A stretch of DNA of 64,000 bases, taken from positions 1-64,000 of the forward strand of contig CAJTSE010000002.1 of the NCBI GenBank assembly GCA_910578815.1, in the 5' to 3' direction. Below are positions 1-8,504 of this stretch, piece after piece. This DNA is from an uncultured Acetatifactor sp. (lineage in GTDB: Bacteria > Bacillota > Clostridia > Lachnospirales > Lachnospiraceae). Positions within the stretch are counted from its first letter, which is position 1; each line of letters starts with the position of its first letter. Below the pieces are notes generated by a model. The model saw only the letters and a program-made list of their open reading frames with translations. It made no database searches and was not told the DNA's origin. Both the position numbers and the translations under genes were made by a program.

Positions 1-54
1 TTATCATACAGGTTTGCTCCTGTTTTGTATAGGTACGCACTATCCACCGTTTAC
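1..54 (+). mobile_element. Right terminus of an IS66-family element
   Basis: These 54 bases match, with only a few differences, the last 54 bases of the IS66 element at 56888-59305, in the same orientation. They end in the same inverted-repeat tip (CTATCCACCGTTTAC here, CTATCTACCGTTTAC there). The body of this copy lies outside the window to the left. Confidence 0.85.
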
Positions 55-118
55 AGAGATACCACGAAACTATGCGCTTACTAAAGAAATGGTTGCAGCT
101 CCTTTTGGGAAAGCAAAG

Positions 119-163
119 AAAAACCCAGCATATGCGTCTTTCTTAAGCATATGCCGGGTTTTT
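119..163 (-). terminator. Intrinsic terminator of the polysaccharide operon
   Basis: A near-perfect stem (AAACCCGGCATATGC pairing with GCATATGCTGGGTTT on the minus strand, one mismatch) with a 12-base loop is followed on the minus strand by a T-rich run. It lies about 60 bases after the stop of the last operon gene. It could also act in the plus direction. Confidence 0.8.
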
Positions 164-221
164 CTTCCCACAGATTTACAAATATTCTGTGATTTGTTCC
201 GTCTTTATACAACCAGACAGC

Positions 222-1574
222 TCAAAATCCTATTTCACAAACTCTTGCTGCATCATCGCTTTCATTACATTTTTTGTAGAAAACAGAGCAAACACCATTT
301 TCGCTAAGCGGCAGAGAAAATATCTTATTTGTGCTAAAATCTTGTACTATATAAGGCTCCCCTGCTGCCGGAGTTACCACTACCTTATATTCTAACTCTT
401 CGTCACGATTGGAAGCAATATAAAACATTCTGTCTTCAGCATCCTGATAATATAATCCATATACCGTCGCCGGTGTTTCCTGCATTTTCTCCTCATATGA
501 CGAATAAAAACATTTTTGGTTATCCGCGGCATTACCAGAAACTATCTGTTGAAAAAAAGAGGTAAACAAATTTGCACCAGCGCCGTTTAAGTGCCCCATG
601 TCATAAAAAAAATCTTTTGAATGAATGGGTAAATACCCTTCCCTGACAAGATTAAAATCATAAAAATCCACCTTGTACTCTGCCGCAATATCATTGACTT
701 CCTGTATGAAATGATCATAATTCTTCGTACTTACAAGCTGCAAATCATTCATAGGAGAAACAAACAATGTAATTGCAATATTTCTTTTTTGGCAGTAAGA
801 AATAATCTTCCTTAAATACTTTTCACTGACATATCCTATGGGGTCTTCTTCCAGCACCTTTGACTGTTCATACAAATGACCCCAAAATTCTCTTGTTGAA
901 TAAAAATAGCCTTGCCTGCGGTATTCCAGATATCCATTACCGTCTTCGAAATGATACCTATATTCATAGCTTTGATACTCTTTTTTCTCCTTTGCTTGCA
1001 GGTTCTGCTTGATATAATCCCAATCACCCAGTTTCATTCTGTACCTGCAGAAAGGGAAAAGCATACTTACAGTATTATCCTTGTTAAAGACCGAAAGCAT
1101 ATACTGTACTTTGTTAATAGAATTTTTCATAAAATCAATATTCTGCCAGCTCCGGTCGCAAATACTTTGATCCTTTATTGGGTCAATATTATCCTTAAGG
1201 CTGTCTTTTGCGGAACAGTCATAATACAATTCAAGATAAATATGAGAAAGCTCGTTTCCCCGATCAGCTTCTTTTAGTAAATAATAGGAATCAACAAGAC
1301 GTTGACTTGGTGATGCAAGATTAAACCAATAATCATCACTTGTACTATTTAGCAAAGACGGGTCAATGTCACAATAAACATGTGACGAACCCAGAATAAT
1401 ACAATCTATTTTCCCTTCATCTTCATAGTAATGATGCCACATAACCCGGTACCAGGGGTGCTCCGCATCCACATAAATATAATTCAATCCTGATACAACA
1501 AGTTGAAACCCTAAAGCAAACACCACTAATTTAAATATACATTTAACAAAAATCATACTCTTCTGTATATTCAT
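222..1574 (-). CDS. SGNH-like membrane-anchored O-acyl transfer partner
   Basis: The protein is about 450 residues with one N-terminal membrane segment (around residues 10-30) and an extracytoplasmic body. A GSSH motif near residue 62 fits block I of the SGNH/AlgX-AlgJ-DltD fold, and a DMGHLNGAG segment near residue 330 supplies the Asp-x-x-His pair. Proteins of this type finish the transfer of acyl groups delivered by an MBOAT protein, and an MBOAT gene lies immediately upstream with an 11-base gap. I chose the ATG at 1574 because GGAG lies five bases before it; the open frame itself begins with GTG at 1580. It is the last gene before the operon terminator. The family assignment rests on motifs and context; the acceptor sugar is unknown. 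Confidence 0.75.
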   Translation of the reverse strand: MNIQKSMIFVKCIFKLVVFALGFQLVVSGLNYIYVDAEHPWYRVMWHHYYEDEGKIDCIILGSSHVYCDIDPSLLNSTSDDYWFNLASPSQRLVDSYYLLKEADRGNELSHIYLELYYDCSAKDSLKDNIDPIKDQSICDRSWQNIDFMKNSINKVQYMLSVFNKDNTVSMLFPFCRYRMKLGDWDYIKQNLQAKEKKEYQSYEYRYHFEDGNGYLEYRRQGYFYSTREFWGHLYEQSKVLEEDPIGYVSEKYLRKIISYCQKRNIAITLFVSPMNDLQLVSTKNYDHFIQEVNDIAAEYKVDFYDFNLVREGYLPIHSKDFFYDMGHLNGAGANLFTSFFQQIVSGNAADNQKCFYSSYEEKMQETPATVYGLYYQDAEDRMFYIASNRDEELEYKVVVTPAAGEPYIVQDFSTNKIFSLPLSENGVCSVFYKKCNESDDAARVCEIGF

Positions 1575-1585
1575 ACACACTCCGG

Positions 1586-3095
1586 CTAAAATTGAAAATA
1601 GATAAACTGCTGAATATCATACATTTCTCCATAACATCCATACAGTAAGGTTACAAAGACTAACGCAAACATAACAAGCATCTGAAATATCCACCCCTGC
1701 CTCAAAATCATTGCAGCAATATCGCGTCCTTTATACTTTTGATAATCCATCACAAATAGGGCGATAATAGACAGCACTAACATAAACATAGCATTTGGAG
1801 ATACACCCAGACCATATAATGAGCCGTCCAGCAAAATTGTCCAATTATTTGTGCTGAACATTGCTTTAACCATTTGACAGGAGGCCGTAAGTCCGCCTGC
1901 ACGGAAAAATAGCCATGCAAATACTACCAGCAGTAAAGTAAACAATCTCTGAAACAGTTGCGCACTGAAAGATTCCTCTTTCCCTTTGGTATATTTCAAA
2001 AAATCTGGTACAAATTGATTCCAAAAACCGATCAGAGTACTCTTTATCTTTTTGGTCAAGTCTCCGACGAGCTGATACACCCCGTGCAAAAAGCCCCAAA
2101 ACATATATCCCATTGATGCACCATGCCAAAACCCACTGATTGCAAAAACCAAAAGGCGGTTACCTTCTGTTCGTAAAATTCCTTTCCTGTTGCCTCCCAG
2201 AGGAATATAAAGATAATCCCGAAACCAAGTTGATAAAGAAATATGCCAACGTCCCCAAAACTCCTTTATACTTCTGGAATAATAAGGTGCCGAGAAATTT
2301 TCCATCAAATGAATTCCCATAAGCAATGCAGAGCCTCTGGCAATAATAGAATATCCGTAAAAATCACAATATATTTGAATCGAAAAAAATAATGCTGCAA
2401 CAATTATAAAAAATCCCTGATATGATTTTGGATCTCCGAAAACCGTATCCACAAGAATCGCCGCCCTGTCCGCAATCACCATTTTCAGAAAAAGCCCATA
2501 TAGAATCATCAACACGCCCTTTTTCAGTTCCCAAAAATTAAGCTTATGCACGCCTTCCAGCTGAACCAGGAGATTTCCAGACCTTTCTATAGGACCTGCA
2601 ACTAATTGAGGAAAAAAGGATACAAACAGGAAATATTTCAAAAAATTACGCTCAACATACCCCCCCCCAATAAACATCCATCAAATATCCCAATGCTTGA
2701 AGCGTATAAAAGGAAATTCCTACCGGCAGCAAAATTTCAAATTCTATAGGGATTGGATTTAATTGAAAATGCGGAAGAATCATATTTATACAATTAAGAA
2801 AAAAACGAAAGTACTTATAATAACCCAAAATAATCAGATTGAAAGTAATACATAAAATCAAAATTACTTTATGCTTACCGCCCTGCTTCTCTCTTTGATT
2901 CGCTATCATTCGGCCGCCGCAAAAGGTGATAACTGCGCATAAAAGTAAAAGCAAAATATACAGCGGATTCCATTGCATATAAAAATAACAGCTGGCAGCT
3001 GCCAGCCAGACGTACCTCACCTTACCAGGAAGGATATAATATATCAATACTACAATCGGCAGGAAGATCAAATATTCTGCTGTATTAAAAAGCAT
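1586..3095 (-). pseudogene. MBOAT O-acyltransferase, currently off-frame at a G9 tract
   Basis: Two overlapping frames (3095-2652 and 2677-1586) together make one polytopic MBOAT protein of the AlgI/PatA type. The first part starts MLFNTAEYLIFLP, a classic family start, with AAGGGAG before the ATG at 3095. It runs to an MDVYWGG segment and then stops. The second part continues ERNFLKYFLFVSFFPQ and carries the family signatures FWGRWHISLS, IPLGGNRKG and the FWHGAS active-site histidine. The break sits exactly at a run of nine G (2660-2668). Eight G would restore one reading frame of about 502 residues. The usual role is passing acyl groups across the membrane to an SGNH partner, here the gene at 222-1574. 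It may be a phase-off allele rather than a dead gene. Confidence 0.85.
2660..2668 (-). repeat. Homopolymeric G9 tract inside the MBOAT gene
   Basis: Nine consecutive C on the plus strand (G in the coding sense) fall in the codons after LMDVYW. With nine G the frame reads W-G-G-V-C-stop; with eight it reads W-G-G-Y-V-E-R-N and continues to the end of the family domain. Tracts of this kind are typical slipped-strand contingency sites. Confidence 0.9.
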
Positions 3096-3233
3096 ATAAC
3101 TCCCTTCAAAATACTCTGTTAAAAATTTACTTCCTTTTCGGAAAAGTGTTCCTACTGCATAAAATTTGAAGTATAATGTATATTCCCACATATAATTACC
3201 AATTTTATACAATTTATCATTGCTGAAATATAA

Positions 3234-3536
3234 TCATACCGTGCTTTTGGAAAATTTTATAAATTCATACGGCAATCCCATATCTTCGGAATATTTACAG
3301 ATTTCCATCCTTTCATCATCATTCATTTCGTCATAGAAAGGGCGATCCGATACTTTCCAGTATGTTTTAACTTCGTCTATTTTCAACACATCACCCCATG
3401 GGGCAGTATATAATTCCCCGACTTTATATTTCCCGATTTCTTTATATACCCTCGTGGTATAACAATACCCTAGTTTGTTTAAATAATTTTGAATTGACTC
3501 ATATTCATGTTCAGGGAAGGATATTTCTTCGAACAT
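3234..3536 (-). CDS. Small hypothetical protein between the two MBOAT genes
   Basis: This is a 100-residue soluble, acidic protein with no membrane segment or signal peptide. It has a strong ribosome binding site (AGGAGG) at a normal distance from the ATG. The segment VYKEIGKYKVGELYTAPWG is loosely reminiscent of ASCH-type folds, but I cannot assign it to a family. It lies in the polysaccharide operon between two O-acyltransferase genes, in the same orientation as its neighbours. Its role is unknown. Confidence 0.7.
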   Translation of the reverse strand: MFEEISFPEHEYESIQNYLNKLGYCYTTRVYKEIGKYKVGELYTAPWGDVLKIDEVKTYWKVSDRPFYDEMNDDERMEICKYSEDMGLPYEFIKFSKSTV

Positions 3537-3624
3537 ATAATAAACCTCCTAACAATGTAAAACACAAAATATGCATATTTTTTCCTCGTTTTTAGTGGAT
3601 ACACAATTCTGAAAAGGGAGAAAA

Positions 3625-5082
3625 TTAAAAATTAAAATACAAAAAGGTGGATACACCTGCAAACGATACGACAGACCACACCATAAAAATCACTGTGATA
3701 ATAGATCTTCCAAGCGTTGGCCTAAACTCAAGTTCCCTGCTGTTCCGCAAATTGAGCACTGCAAAAAATGCCCCAAAAAGAAACAGCCATAAGTTGAAAC
3801 CTGTGACGGCATTTGCCAGATACCTCAGGCCCGGTACGATTTTTTCCAGGATCGTCAACTCAAATAAATTGAAGCATTCGTACAATTCCCTGCTAATGGA
3901 GAAATCTGACAGGCTAAAAAGCTTCTCAATAAACAGCTTTGCAGTGAAAATATCTTCAGACCTGAACAGAATCCATAGCACATTCACCAGCATGAACGTA
4001 ATTGCCCATTGTGTAACCTTCCCCAGTCTTTCCCAAAATCTATTAAATAACCGGTTTAGACAGTTGAATAAACCATGGAGCACTCCCCACAATATAAATG
4101 TCCAGTTTGCCCCATGCCAAATACCGCTTGCAAGATAGACAATCATTATATTGAGATAGGTTCTAAACTTCCCTTTTCTGTTTCCTCCAAGCGGAATATA
4201 AATATATGTCTTAAGAAATCTGGTCAATGACATATGCCATCTGCTCCAGAATTCAGTTATAGACGTGGCTTTATAAGGAGAATTGAAATTCCAGGGCAGC
4301 ATAATATTGAACATCCCGCCAATTCCGCCTGCCATATCACAATATCCGCTAAAATCAAAATACAGTTGGAACGTGTATGAAAAAGACACAATCAGTGCTT
4401 CTAATGAGCTCAACGTCTCAATACTGCCAAATCCGTATGAAACTGCTTTTCCAAAGGTATCCGCAATAATTACCTTCTTAAAAAGCCCCAGAGCAAAGAC
4501 ATACATACCTCTGGCGAAATTTTCGGGTACAAAATGCCGCTTGCTCATATCTCTGAATTGAGGAATCATCTCACTGTGCGAAACAATGGGACCCGCAATC
4601 AGCTGAGGAAAAAAGGTCACAAACAGCGCATATTCATCAAATGCCGTTTTACCCCCCCCAAATGAATCAATTAAATACCCGATCTGTTGAAAGGTAAAAA
4701 AACTGATACCTAACGGCAAAACAATGTTTTTTAATGCAATTTGTGATTTGAAAACAACATTAATATTTGATACAAAAAAATCATAGTATTTAAAGTAAAA
4801 AATGATGGCGATGTTTGCACATATTCCAAATACTAATAAAAATTTTTTAATACCTTGCTTTTTTTCAAGCCGTCCCATTCCGGAAACCAAAAGAAAATTT
4901 AGCAGAATACTGCCACAAATAATAAGTAAATAATATTTGTTAAAATATCCATAGAACCATAGCGACATGCCAATCAAGAAAATATTGGATATTCTATATA
5001 ATTTTAAATGATTAAAAACATAATATCCTGCAAGTGCAATCGGCAGGAATAAAAATATAAACACATATGAATTAAATAACAT
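3625..5082 (-). CDS. MBOAT O-acyltransferase (intact)
   Basis: This 485-residue polytopic protein starts MLFNSYVFIFLFLPIA and contains the MBOAT signatures FWSRWHMSLTRF, IPLGGNRKG and the IWHGAN catalytic histidine. It is the expected length for the AlgI/PatB/DltB group. Such proteins take an acyl group from a cytoplasmic donor and move it to an SGNH-type partner outside. The partner gene (5097-6188) lies directly upstream with a 14-base gap. A run of eight G at 4652-4659 encodes the GGG of the DSFGGGKTA segment, at the same place as the G9 tract that breaks the second MBOAT gene. Here the frame is open. The sequence before the ATG lacks a strong Shine-Dalgarno motif and includes a copy of the IS66 tip sequence. 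The product probably acetylates the exopolysaccharide. Confidence 0.9.
   Translation of the reverse strand: MLFNSYVFIFLFLPIALAGYYVFNHLKLYRISNIFLIGMSLWFYGYFNKYYLLIICGSILLNFLLVSGMGRLEKKQGIKKFLLVFGICANIAIIFYFKYYDFFVSNINVVFKSQIALKNIVLPLGISFFTFQQIGYLIDSFGGGKTAFDEYALFVTFFPQLIAGPIVSHSEMIPQFRDMSKRHFVPENFARGMYVFALGLFKKVIIADTFGKAVSYGFGSIETLSSLEALIVSFSYTFQLYFDFSGYCDMAGGIGGMFNIMLPWNFNSPYKATSITEFWSRWHMSLTRFLKTYIYIPLGGNRKGKFRTYLNIMIVYLASGIWHGANWTFILWGVLHGLFNCLNRLFNRFWERLGKVTQWAITFMLVNVLWILFRSEDIFTAKLFIEKLFSLSDFSISRELYECFNLFELTILEKIVPGLRYLANAVTGFNLWLFLFGAFFAVLNLRNSRELEFRPTLGRSIITVIFMVWSVVSFAGVSTFLYFNF
4652..4659 (-). repeat. Homopolymeric G8 tract inside the intact MBOAT gene
   Basis: Eight consecutive C on the plus strand (G in coding sense) encode the Gly-Gly-Gly after DSF. 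It sits at the position homologous to the G9 tract at 2660-2668, just before the FFPQL(I/V)AGPI signature. One added or lost base would truncate the protein. Confidence 0.85.
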
Positions 5083-5086
5083 TTTT

Positions 5087-5100
5087 TATCTACCGTTTAC
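5087..5100. repeat. 14-base copy of the IS66 terminal tip
   Basis: TATCTACCGTTTAC is identical to the outermost 14 bases of both ends of the IS66 element at 56888-59305. It spans the stop codon of the SGNH gene and the leader of the intact MBOAT gene. No IS body is present. It could be chance, a solo end, or a target preference. Confidence 0.6.
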
Positions 5101-6188
5101 TCCCGAAGAGAAGAATAATTATAGTTATTATAAAAATCTCTTATTTCACTCAAATACTCCTGATAATTATCTTTCGTCAAACGCCATTCGTCGTTTTTGA
5201 TCCACTCCAAAATCCACGAATTTACCCATTCTCCGTAATGCGCTTGGTCTTTATAATTGTCCAGATTGCATACAAGTTCAAAATTATTACAAAATGAATA
5301 AAGTTTAATATTGGGTGCTTTCAAAAGTTCTTCTATTGCCGCCTGTTCAGCATCTATACGCCAGTCCACCTGCCCATTCGTCTTTAAAGTGTCCCAATAG
5401 CATATACTGTATGGCGGGAAGAAAAGAAAAAACTCCGTTTCCGGGTGACTCAGTGCCAGCTCAAGCACATTCTGACGGATGTTCTCAATAACCATAGTAC
5501 TTTCTTCTTCGCTTAACACCCGCGGCAGACTAACGGCTTCTCCTGGAGCATATGCAGCCAAAACTGCCTCTGCTCCATATATAAAAGAGTCATTCCAGTT
5601 GGCATAATCATCAAAGCTTGTTGTACTGTTTCCGCCCTTCGTATATTCAATAACTCCCAGCGTTTGATGAAACAATATATCTTTATTTAACACATAATTA
5701 ACATCATCAAACAGATTGTTATTATATAAATAAAGCGGATATATCACATCCTCCCGCCAGTAATCCTTATCACATACCAAAAGGCTGTAGTCAAGACAAC
5801 GGATCACATAACGAATATTCTTCCCGGCTTCATAGGCACGCCTTAAATTTTGATCTATTTCTTTATATGGTGCTCCGGAAAAAGGTACTTTTATAAACTT
5901 TGCCTGAAACAGATTGTCCGCCTCTGAGGTCATAAAATTCTCAGTCATGGACGTTCCCGTTATAATGCTGTCATACTCAAAATTTCTCAATATTCCGTCA
6001 TTCTGATAACGCTGCAGATTAATTAAATATTCGTATTTATCCAAAGGTGCATGGAAATGAAACAACGGATCAATATAAATTGTAATGGAGGCAAAGAGAA
6101 TAAACGCTATTGCACCAAGTAAAATCGTTCCGGCAATCCACCTTTTGTATACACGTTGTTGAGAGCTTAAAGATTCTGCCTGTACCAT
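5097..6188 (-). CDS. SGNH-like membrane-anchored protein, partner of the intact MBOAT
   Basis: The 363-residue protein has one N-terminal membrane segment (around residues 15-40) and an extracytoplasmic domain. GTSMTENF near residue 78 matches the SGNH nucleophile block (Gly-x-Ser), and a DQAHYGEW segment near residue 315 supplies the late Asp-x-x-His motif. It is probably the enzyme that places acyl groups delivered by the MBOAT encoded just downstream. I prefer the ATG at 6188, with GGAG eight bases upstream, over the open frame's GTG at 6224. The start overlaps the end of the preceding epimerase gene, suggesting translational coupling. The protein is only distantly similar to the SGNH protein at 222-1574, so the operon has two separate acylation cassettes. 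Confidence 0.8.
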   Translation of the reverse strand: MVQAESLSSQQRVYKRWIAGTILLGAIAFILFASITIYIDPLFHFHAPLDKYEYLINLQRYQNDGILRNFEYDSIITGTSMTENFMTSEADNLFQAKFIKVPFSGAPYKEIDQNLRRAYEAGKNIRYVIRCLDYSLLVCDKDYWREDVIYPLYLYNNNLFDDVNYVLNKDILFHQTLGVIEYTKGGNSTTSFDDYANWNDSFIYGAEAVLAAYAPGEAVSLPRVLSEEESTMVIENIRQNVLELALSHPETEFFLFFPPYSICYWDTLKTNGQVDWRIDAEQAAIEELLKAPNIKLYSFCNNFELVCNLDNYKDQAHYGEWVNSWILEWIKNDEWRLTKDNYQEYLSEIRDFYNNYNYSSLRE

Positions 6189-7141
6189 TTTATAGACTCC
6201 GCTATTCCGTCCTTGAAGTTCCACTCAGGTTCATAATGCAGCATTTTTCGAGCCTTTGAGATGTCTGCATTACTATGCTTAATGTCGCCCTTTCTGTCAG
6301 GTCCAAATTGGGGTTCGATCTTCTTATCTAAGATTTCCGCTAATGAATTATATATATCAATCAAATACTCTCTTCCGCCATATGCAATATTATATGCCTG
6401 ACCGGCTGCTTCACGATCAGCGGCACATGCTTTTAAATTTGCTTCTATTACATTTTCAATATAGGTAAAATCTCTGCTCTGCCTGCCATCTCCATTAATA
6501 GTAGGCACCTCATCATTCATCAGCTGCCTGATAAACTTCGGAATTACCGCAGCATAGGCTCCTTCAGGATCCTGCCTTCTGCCAAAGACATTAAAATAGC
6601 GCAGACCATAAGTGTCCAACCCATAAAGCTTGAAGTACAGTTTCCCATATTCTTCATCTGCCCTTTTCGTGAGGGCATATGGTGAAAGCAGATTTCCTTC
6701 CTGACCCTCCACTTTGGGCAGAACAGGATGATCCCCATAAACAGAAGAGCTGGAAGCATATACAAACTTTTTTACGCCGCATTGTCTGGCTGCTTCCATC
6801 ATGTTTAGCGTCCCCATAATGTTATTCTCACAATAAAAAATAGGCATTTCAATAGATCGCGGAACGCTGCCCCATGCAGCCTGATGTAATACGAAACTTA
6901 CTCCGTTGCAGGCTTTCATACAGGTATCTATGTCTGTAACATCGCCCTTAATAAACTCATAATCAGGGTTTCCTGTAAAAAGGTCAATATTTTCCTGCTT
7001 TCCCGTGGATAAATTATCCAAACACCTGACCCTGTATCCCATGTTCAATAATGCTTCACACAGATTAGATCCGATAAATCCGGCCCCTCCTGTAACCAAA
7101 AACAAAGAGTCTGCTGGAAATTTTAATTCTTTATAGCCCAT
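6167..7141 (-). CDS. UDP-GlcNAc/GalNAc C4-epimerase (WbpP/TviC-like)
   Basis: This is a 324-residue extended SDR enzyme with the NAD site TGGAGFIGSN near its start, an SSSSVYGD segment, and a YALTK motif giving the catalytic Tyr-x-x-x-Lys. The full pattern (AAWGSVPRS, YFNVFGRRQDP) is that of the WbpP/TviC group, which interconverts UDP-GlcNAc(A) and UDP-GalNAc(A). The neighbouring UDP-sugar dehydrogenase is its natural partner, and together they would make UDP-GalNAcA. I chose the ATG at 7141 because AAAGGGG precedes it and the protein then begins close to the Rossmann motif; the longer frame begins inside the dehydrogenase gene. Confidence 0.9.
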   Translation of the reverse strand: MGYKELKFPADSLFLVTGGAGFIGSNLCEALLNMGYRVRCLDNLSTGKQENIDLFTGNPDYEFIKGDVTDIDTCMKACNGVSFVLHQAAWGSVPRSIEMPIFYCENNIMGTLNMMEAARQCGVKKFVYASSSSVYGDHPVLPKVEGQEGNLLSPYALTKRADEEYGKLYFKLYGLDTYGLRYFNVFGRRQDPEGAYAAVIPKFIRQLMNDEVPTINGDGRQSRDFTYIENVIEANLKACAADREAAGQAYNIAYGGREYLIDIYNSLAEILDKKIEPQFGPDRKGDIKHSNADISKARKMLHYEPEWNFKDGIAESIKWYRQNL

Positions 7142-7157
7142 ATTATTATCCCCTTTC

Positions 7158-8468
7158 TCATAATCTCCAATAGTAATAGCCCGCATTTGTAAATTCGGCC
7201 TTATCATACATTCCTTTCAAATCAAATATGATTTTCTTTGAATCTCTATACATCTGGTCAAACTGCTGCCTGGTCAGGCACTTATACAGATCGTGCTGTA
7301 CACAAACTGCAATAACATCTGCCTGCTGCATATCCTCAAGCGAGATAATATCTATTTCGTACAATCTTTTTGCTTCGTCCTGATCCGCTACATCATCAAC
7401 TATTACTGTCTGAATTCCATAATCATGAAGCTCATTTATAATATCTATTACCTTCGTATTTCTGGTATCCTGGCAATTTTCCTTAAACGTAAATCCCAGC
7501 ACGGCAACCTTCGCCCCTCTTATAGTCTTGTCCATTTTAATCAAGGCTTTGACTATATTTTCCGCCACATATTTTCCCATATCATCATTGATACGGCGCC
7601 CGGATAAAATAACCTGCGAGTGATACCCTAACTGCGCGGCTTTATGCGTCAAATAATAAGGATCCACTCCGATACAGTGTCCGCCTACTAAGCCAGGCTG
7701 AAACTTTAAGAAATTCCACTTTGTTCCCGCAGCCTCCAAGACCTCTTTTGTATCAATTCCCATCTTGTGGAAAATAACGGATAGTTCATTCATAAATGCA
7801 ATGTTTATATCTCTTTGGCTGTTTTCGATTACTTTTGCCGCTTCGGCAACTTTAATAGATGTTGCCCGAAAGACACCTGCCAATGCAACTAATTCATATG
7901 TTCTGGCGATGACTTCTAATGTCTCTTCGTCCATCCCGGACACAATTTTAATGATGTTTGAAAGAATATGCTCCTTATCACTGGGATTAATTCTCTCAGG
8001 GGAATATCCAACTTTGAAATCCGTGCCGCAGATCAACCCACTTTCCCTCTCTAATATAGGAACGCATATTTCCTCTGTTACACCGGGAAATACTGTACTC
8101 TCATATACGACCACCGATCCTTTTGTAAGATTCCTTCCTATAATTGCCGTCGCAGATTCAACAGGGGAAAGATCGGGAGTTGTATCCTTCCGAACAGGCG
8201 TAGGTACTGCTGCAACAAAAAATTTTGCCTCCTTCAGCTTTTTCTCATCATCCGTAAAATACATTGTGGTACTTTTTATGGCCTCATTACCTACTTCCTT
8301 CGTTGGGTCAATACCCTGATTATACAATTCAATTTTTGCGCTGCTCGTGTCAAAACCGATAACGTCCAGCTTACGTGCAAATGCAACAGCCAGGGGCAGT
8401 CCCACATACCCAAGGCCAACGACTGCTAATTTTTCTTTTCTGTCCATTAACTCATCATAAAGATTCAT
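7158..8468 (-). CDS. UDP-N-acetylhexosamine 6-dehydrogenase (WbpO/TviB-like)
   Basis: The 436-residue protein has an N-terminal NAD domain (GLGYVGLPLA, residues 18-27), a central domain, and the catalytic cysteine in GGHCIGVDPYYL (Cys265), followed by a C-terminal UDP-binding domain. The GFTFKENCQDTRN segment is typical of the TviB/WbpO group acting on UDP-GlcNAc or UDP-GalNAc rather than UDP-Glc. It oxidises C6 to a carboxylate, using NAD twice. The gene lies directly before the C4-epimerase, and the pair should supply UDP-N-acetylgalactosaminuronic acid. This is family-level inference; it could instead supply UDP-ManNAcA-like sugars, but the paired epimerase argues against that. Confidence 0.9.
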   Translation of the reverse strand: MNLYDELMDRKEKLAVVGLGYVGLPLAVAFARKLDVIGFDTSSAKIELYNQGIDPTKEVGNEAIKSTTMYFTDDEKKLKEAKFFVAAVPTPVRKDTTPDLSPVESATAIIGRNLTKGSVVVYESTVFPGVTEEICVPILERESGLICGTDFKVGYSPERINPSDKEHILSNIIKIVSGMDEETLEVIARTYELVALAGVFRATSIKVAEAAKVIENSQRDINIAFMNELSVIFHKMGIDTKEVLEAAGTKWNFLKFQPGLVGGHCIGVDPYYLTHKAAQLGYHSQVILSGRRINDDMGKYVAENIVKALIKMDKTIRGAKVAVLGFTFKENCQDTRNTKVIDIINELHDYGIQTVIVDDVADQDEAKRLYEIDIISLEDMQQADVIAVCVQHDLYKCLTRQQFDQMYRDSKKIIFDLKGMYDKAEFTNAGYYYWRL

Positions 8469-8504
8469 TTTTCTCCCTCTTTCTTTTAAACCTATATTAT
8501 TTTT

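Noticed and set aside
72..146. Short frame next to the left IS66 end (MRLLKKWLQLLLGKQ...)
   Set aside because: It runs into the terminator hairpin and is too short to show it is the end of an interrupted gene.
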